From: SZUA-152 sp964401355
Lineage (GTDB): Bacteria > Pseudomonadota > Gammaproteobacteria > SZUA-152
Reading direction: 5' to 3'
Length of the DNA: 18,864 nucleotides
Assembly (NCBI GenBank): GCA_964401355.1
Contig: CAYNYJ010000061.1
Location: forward strand, 1 to 18,864
Shown here one piece after another: positions 15,955 to 18,864 of this stretch. Made by a program: the position numbers and the translations under genes. The notes beneath the pieces were generated by a model. It did no database searches, was not told the DNA's origin, and saw only the letters and a program-made list of their open reading frames with translations. How positions within the stretch are numbered: the stretch's first letter is position 1; the number at the start of each line of letters is the position of its first letter.

Positions 15955-17057
15955 TTTGCGTCCAGCCCCACGGCTTCAGTGGCCCACAGGGATACATCAC
16001 CACTGTGAAATCGTTGCAGTTCTCCATCATGCATCAACAGCAATGCGCCGCTGTCGTCAACACCACGGACGGTGCCCTGTATCTCCCCCTGCGGCATCTG
16101 CAGCGTCACTTCACAACCGACATACACATCGTGCGCCGCCCACTCCTGTAAAAAGGGTTGCAGGCCTTTCAACTCAAATTCTTGCGCAGCCACCATCAGT
16201 TGATGTATAAGCTGTGCCGCCAGGGCATTGCGCGCCACGTTAACACCCAGCTCTGATTCCAGATCCGTCCACGGCTGTTTCACAGCCTTCATCTCCGACT
16301 TGGGCGTGCGGATATTCAAACCGACACCCATCACCACCGCACAAGGGCCACTGGCCTCGCCCGACAACTCCAGCAAGATACCCGCCAGTTTTCGCCCGTT
16401 CACGATAATGTCATTGGGCCATTTTACGCCAGCGCGAGTCAATCCCACGGTGTGCAAGGCCCGTAGCACAGCCACTGCAACCGCCAGGCTCAATCCGCCC
16501 AATTGCGTCGCGCCCGCATTGAATTGCCATAGCAGCGACAAATAAAGATTACCGCCAAAGGGAGAAACCCAATTCCGCCCCCGTCGTCCACGCCCAGCCC
16601 GTTGCTGTTCTGCCAGACAAGCATGACCCGAGACTCCGTCGAGTTTCGCCAAGTTCAGTAAATAGGCATTGGTGGATTTGATATCATGAAACACATCCAA
16701 ACTGTGCAGCCGGGCTGGCTGTTTTAAAGGCTCCCCATTGAGGCGCTGATCATTTAACCCTTGGTTACTCGATGAAAGCGTGTCTGGCATGGCGTTACTA
16801 CCAGGAGCATCCCCGGCATTTTCCGCAATCTCATCCAGCGCAGACAGAATCGATTCACGATGCAGTAATTCAATGGATTCGGCCAGCCGGTAACCTTTTC
16901 CGCGCACCGAATATATCTCCATGCCGCTCTGTTGCAGAGACTGGATTGCCTTCCACACCGCCGTGCGAGTACGTCCCGTTTGCTGACCCAGGGCCGTGCC
17001 GGAATGAAATTGTCCATCCGTCAACAACCTCAGGAGTGTTTGTGTGAAGTCATTCAT
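15951..17057 (-). CDS. birA: Bifunctional biotin–[acetyl-CoA-carboxylase] ligase / biotin operon repressor
   Basis: BirA activates biotin to biotinyl-5'-AMP and attaches it to AccB; with its N-terminal DNA-binding domain it also represses biotin genes. The start at 17057 is chosen because it aligns with the family N-terminus; the longer frame to 17108 begins with a TTG lacking a spaced ribosome binding site. The product has 368 residues, versus 321 in E. coli BirA. The winged-helix domain (about 1–65) contains GTALGQQTGRTRTAVWKAIQ. The ligase domain has GRGRRGRNW (155–163) and KWPNDI (212–217). The extra length is largely a ~35–45-residue, serine- and asparagine-rich linker (about 78–115) between the two domains. 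Confidence 0.95.
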   Translation of the reverse strand: MNDFTQTLLRLLTDGQFHSGTALGQQTGRTRTAVWKAIQSLQQSGMEIYSVRGKGYRLAESIELLHRESILSALDEIAENAGDAPGSNAMPDTLSSSNQGLNDQRLNGEPLKQPARLHSLDVFHDIKSTNAYLLNLAKLDGVSGHACLAEQQRAGRGRRGRNWVSPFGGNLYLSLLWQFNAGATQLGGLSLAVAVAVLRALHTVGLTRAGVKWPNDIIVNGRKLAGILLELSGEASGPCAVVMGVGLNIRTPKSEMKAVKQPWTDLESELGVNVARNALAAQLIHQLMVAAQEFELKGLQPFLQEWAAHDVYVGCEVTLQMPQGEIQGTVRGVDDSGALLLMHDGELQRFHSGDVSLWATEAVGLDAK

Positions 17058-17123
17058 AATGAAAATGCAGCAGTAATGAAGTCGATTTTTCGATAGGGCA
17101 TCCTGCAACCTCTCAATGCGCAG

Positions 17124-18179
17124 TCAACCCATTTCGGAAGCGGGCACTTTGTCCAGTGTATCTTGCAACACGTAGGCATCAACGCCGTACTGCGACAATA
17201 GATAGGTCGCAATGGAACTGCGCCGACCGGAATCACAATAAATCAGATAGCGGCGTTCGACATCAAGTTTTTCGAGTTTGACACGCAGCAGCGGTAGCGG
17301 AATGTTAACGCTATTGAGGATATGGCCCGCTTGATATTCAGCCGGTAACCGGACATCGATCCAAACCGCACCGTCAGCAACCAATTCTCGGCCTTTGGTA
17401 TAAGTAATCCATTTTAACAGCGGGTCTTTGAGCAGTTCCAGAAAATCGGTTTTAGACAAACTCATCAAAACGCCGTCGGTTTCCATCACGATGGAGGCAT
17501 TGCGCTTGCCACCGGAAATTAATGCCTCTTCACCAAAATTTTCACCCGTACGCAATGTCGCCAACACTATACCTTCCGGGTTTTTGCGCGTTTTGCGGAT
17601 GACCCGACACTGACCATCGCGAATAATATAAAAATGTTCGCCCTCTTCGCCCTGACGAATGACGGCCTCGCCCGCCTTGAAATGATGGGTCTCCAAACGC
17701 ATAAAAATGGATTGGATATTGGCCGGTGGGATCCGGTGAAACACTTCAGCCTGAAGCAGTTTCGCCATCCAGTCACCATCATCATCCGTGGAATCGTGTA
17801 AATCCTGTACTTCATAGCCACTAGACTGATCCCCGGTAAGCATGATATCGAGCATATTGGCATCAACTTTTACGCACACCACATCCGTCAGCGCTCGCAC
17901 AGTGTGCTGATAAATTTTACCCTGTTCCAAAGGTAGTTTTGCAAGACGACTACCACCCCTAATTTGCTTGACACTCTTATTATCGACCAGCAGTTCCACG
18001 TCCCCCGCCATCACATAGACAATGCTTTGCGCTACCTCGCCCTGTGAAAATACGAGCTGGCCTCTGTTTATCCGGCATGTTTCAGATTGATCAAGCAATT
18101 CTCGACAATGTTCCATACCCAGCGCCTTGATAGGCACCAAAGAAGCAAACTCAATCAGATCAATCATGTCATCAGACAT
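17124..18179 (-). CDS. Dual cyclic-nucleotide-binding domain protein with C-terminal rhodanese domain
   Basis: The ATG at 18179 is preferred over 18212 because a G-rich stretch (GGGGGTG) precedes it by 10 nt; the product has 351 residues. Two cNMP-binding domains are visible: the first about 19–105, degenerate, and the second about 140–250. The second has a good phosphate-binding cassette with GENFGEEALISGG and KRNAS, keeping the glutamate and arginine that contact cyclic nucleotide. The C-terminal rhodanese domain (~265–345) has an intact loop CDSGRRS with catalytic C315. It could couple cNMP sensing to sulfur transfer or redox output; its target is unknown. The gene lies between the rRNA operon terminator region and birA (66 bp upstream of the birA start), where murB sits in E. 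coli. Confidence 0.9.
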   Translation of the reverse strand: MSDDMIDLIEFASLVPIKALGMEHCRELLDQSETCRINRGQLVFSQGEVAQSIVYVMAGDVELLVDNKSVKQIRGGSRLAKLPLEQGKIYQHTVRALTDVVCVKVDANMLDIMLTGDQSSGYEVQDLHDSTDDDGDWMAKLLQAEVFHRIPPANIQSIFMRLETHHFKAGEAVIRQGEEGEHFYIIRDGQCRVIRKTRKNPEGIVLATLRTGENFGEEALISGGKRNASIVMETDGVLMSLSKTDFLELLKDPLLKWITYTKGRELVADGAVWIDVRLPAEYQAGHILNSVNIPLPLLRVKLEKLDVERRYLIYCDSGRRSSIATYLLSQYGVDAYVLQDTLDKVPASEMG

Positions 18180-18387
18180 CAAGCAAAAACACCCCCAAAC
18201 ATGCGCTACCACGGTCGATCACAAATACTGTCAAAAAATGCCCGAACGACACCCACTTACAGCCACGTCAATGATTGTCATCTTATCGTGAAATTCTACC
18301 CTATTTACCAAAACTATTTTCTAATTTTCTGCGCAACGACTGTTTTAGAGACAACGTAAATGGCATCGCGCCACAATGGGCATAGAT

Positions 18388-18423
18388 ACAAAAAAGCTCT
18401 GAAACAAATGCATCAGAGCTTTT
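18388..18423 (-). terminator. Distal rRNA-operon terminator
   Basis: AGCTCTGA (18395–18402) pairs with TCAGAGCT (18413–18420). On the minus strand the stem is followed by a U-run, as for an intrinsic terminator. It sits just downstream of the 5S-like relic. Confidence 0.8.
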
Positions 18424-18458
18424 GGAATAAAACCTGGCGGTTATTACCTTTCATGTAT
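18424..18458 (-). pseudogene. Degenerate 5S rRNA 3' end (relic)
   Basis: The 18-nt segment GGAATAAAACCTGGCGGT (18424–18441) is identical to the 3' end of the 5S gene at 18557–18574. On the minus strand the sequence upstream (…CATGAAAGGTAATAACCGCC) resembles the 5S 3'-region CATGTGAGAGTAGGTCACCGCC with mismatches. A further 5S-like stretch GAGTAGGTC lies just beyond. The body of the 5S gene is missing. It suggests the remnant of a second, duplicated 5S gene. Confidence 0.55.
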
Positions 18459-18518
18459 CCCGCAAGGGAGACCTACTCTTAATTAAAAGCAGTCACCGCC
18501 CAAGATGCGCAAATAATC

Positions 18519-18555
18519 AAAAAAAAAGCCCCGATACTTTCGTATCAGGGCTTTT
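18519..18555 (-). terminator. Proximal rRNA-operon terminator after 5S
   Basis: AAAAGCCCCGATAC (18524–18537), a TTTC loop, and GTATCAGGGCTTTT (18542–18555) form a long stem with one mismatch. It is followed on the minus strand by a run of U. It lies 9 nt from the 3' end of the 5S gene, typical of an rrn terminator. Confidence 0.88.
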
Positions 18556-18563
18556 CGGAATAA

Positions 18564-18682
18564 AACCTGGCGGTGACCTACTCTCACATGGGGAAACCCC
18601 ACACTACCATCGGCGCTAAAGCGTTTCACTTCCGAGTTCGAGATGGGATCGGGTGGTGCCACTTTGCTATGGCCGCCAGGAA
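18564..18682 (-). rRNA. rrf: 5S ribosomal RNA
   Basis: On the minus strand it shows the complete 5S sequence. It begins TCCTGGCGGCCATAGC and continues with ACCCGATCCCATCTCGAACT, GGAAGTGAAACGC and GATGGTAGTGTGGGG. It ends in GAGAGTAGGTCACCGCCAGG, which pairs with the 5' end. Length is about 119 nt; end positions are accurate to a few bases. Confidence 0.97.
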
Positions 18683-18823
18683 AACTATTTGCAGTTCAAG
18701 TATAAATACTCGCGCTACGAATTGGGGAAGTTGCTTAATAGCGTTTAATAACTTCAGCTAAGGTTTATGCTGTATCCATCAACTGACTCATAAGCACTCA
18801 AGTCAAACCACTTGGGTGTTATA

Positions 18824-18864
18824 TGGTCAAGCCTCACGGTCAATTAGTACAAGTTAGCTTCACG
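18824..18864 (-). rRNA. rrl: 23S ribosomal RNA, 3' end (partial)
   Basis: The minus strand reads GAAGCTAACTTGTACTAATT, then GACCGTGAGGCTTGACC, which is the conserved 3' end of gammaproteobacterial 23S rRNA. The rest lies beyond the window. The 141-bp spacer to 5S (18683–18823) contains no tRNA. Confidence 0.95.

Noticed and set aside
18206..18234. Promoter for the cNMP/rhodanese gene
   Set aside because: A perfect TTGACA is present, but the hexamer 17 bp downstream (TGGTAG) is a poor -10.

Overview
This window looks like chromosomal DNA of a gammaproteobacterium. The evidence is the E. coli-like block rsmI–lpoA–yraN–dolP, the linkage of an rRNA operon end to birA and a tRNA-Thr gene, gammaproteobacterial 5S and 23S rRNA sequence, and moderately GC-rich housekeeping genes. 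Genus cannot be assigned from what is visible; a DsrC/TusE-family gene hints at, but does not prove, a sulfur-active lineage. Layout: 1–1313 is an accessory, AT-rich and repeat-rich stretch. It holds a short, probably truncated HEPN/AbiU2-like ORF next to a possible IS30-type end, a diverged pair of ~105-bp repeats with palindromic cores, and two adjacent inverted pairs of hairpin repeats resembling MITE/REP elements. 1314–2631 (minus) carries a DsrC/TusE-like protein that lacks both canonical cysteines, and rsmI. 2663–5895 (plus) carries lpoA, yraN and dolP, an envelope module in which the diaA gene found in E. coli is missing. 6023–7420 (plus) is a GlcD/DLD-type FAD oxidase. 7625–9776 (plus) is a small DUF2892 membrane protein followed by a membrane-bound GGDEF–EAL protein whose GGDEF signature is degenerate while its EAL site looks intact. 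9826–12526 (minus) is htpG followed by sfsA. 12779–13886 (minus) holds a PilZ-like protein and a secreted Sel1-repeat protein. From about 14021 to the right edge, everything reads leftward: the 23S rRNA 3' end, 5S rRNA, two terminators flanking a 5S-like relic, a double cNMP-binding/rhodanese protein, birA, coaX, a SPOR-domain protein and tRNA-Thr(UGU). This resembles the E. coli rrnB–murB–birA–coaA–thrU order, but here synteny breaks after tRNA-Thr. Themes: cell-envelope biogenesis (LpoA, DolP, SPOR), cyclic-nucleotide signalling (degenerate GGDEF plus EAL, PilZ, dual cNMP domains), and cofactor biosynthesis and attachment (CoaX, BirA). I see no clear new multi-gene defence or mobile system. 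The best second-look items are the left-edge repeats and disrupted HEPN-like gene, the cysteine-less DsrC paralogue, the GGSKF sensor-like protein and the 5S relic.
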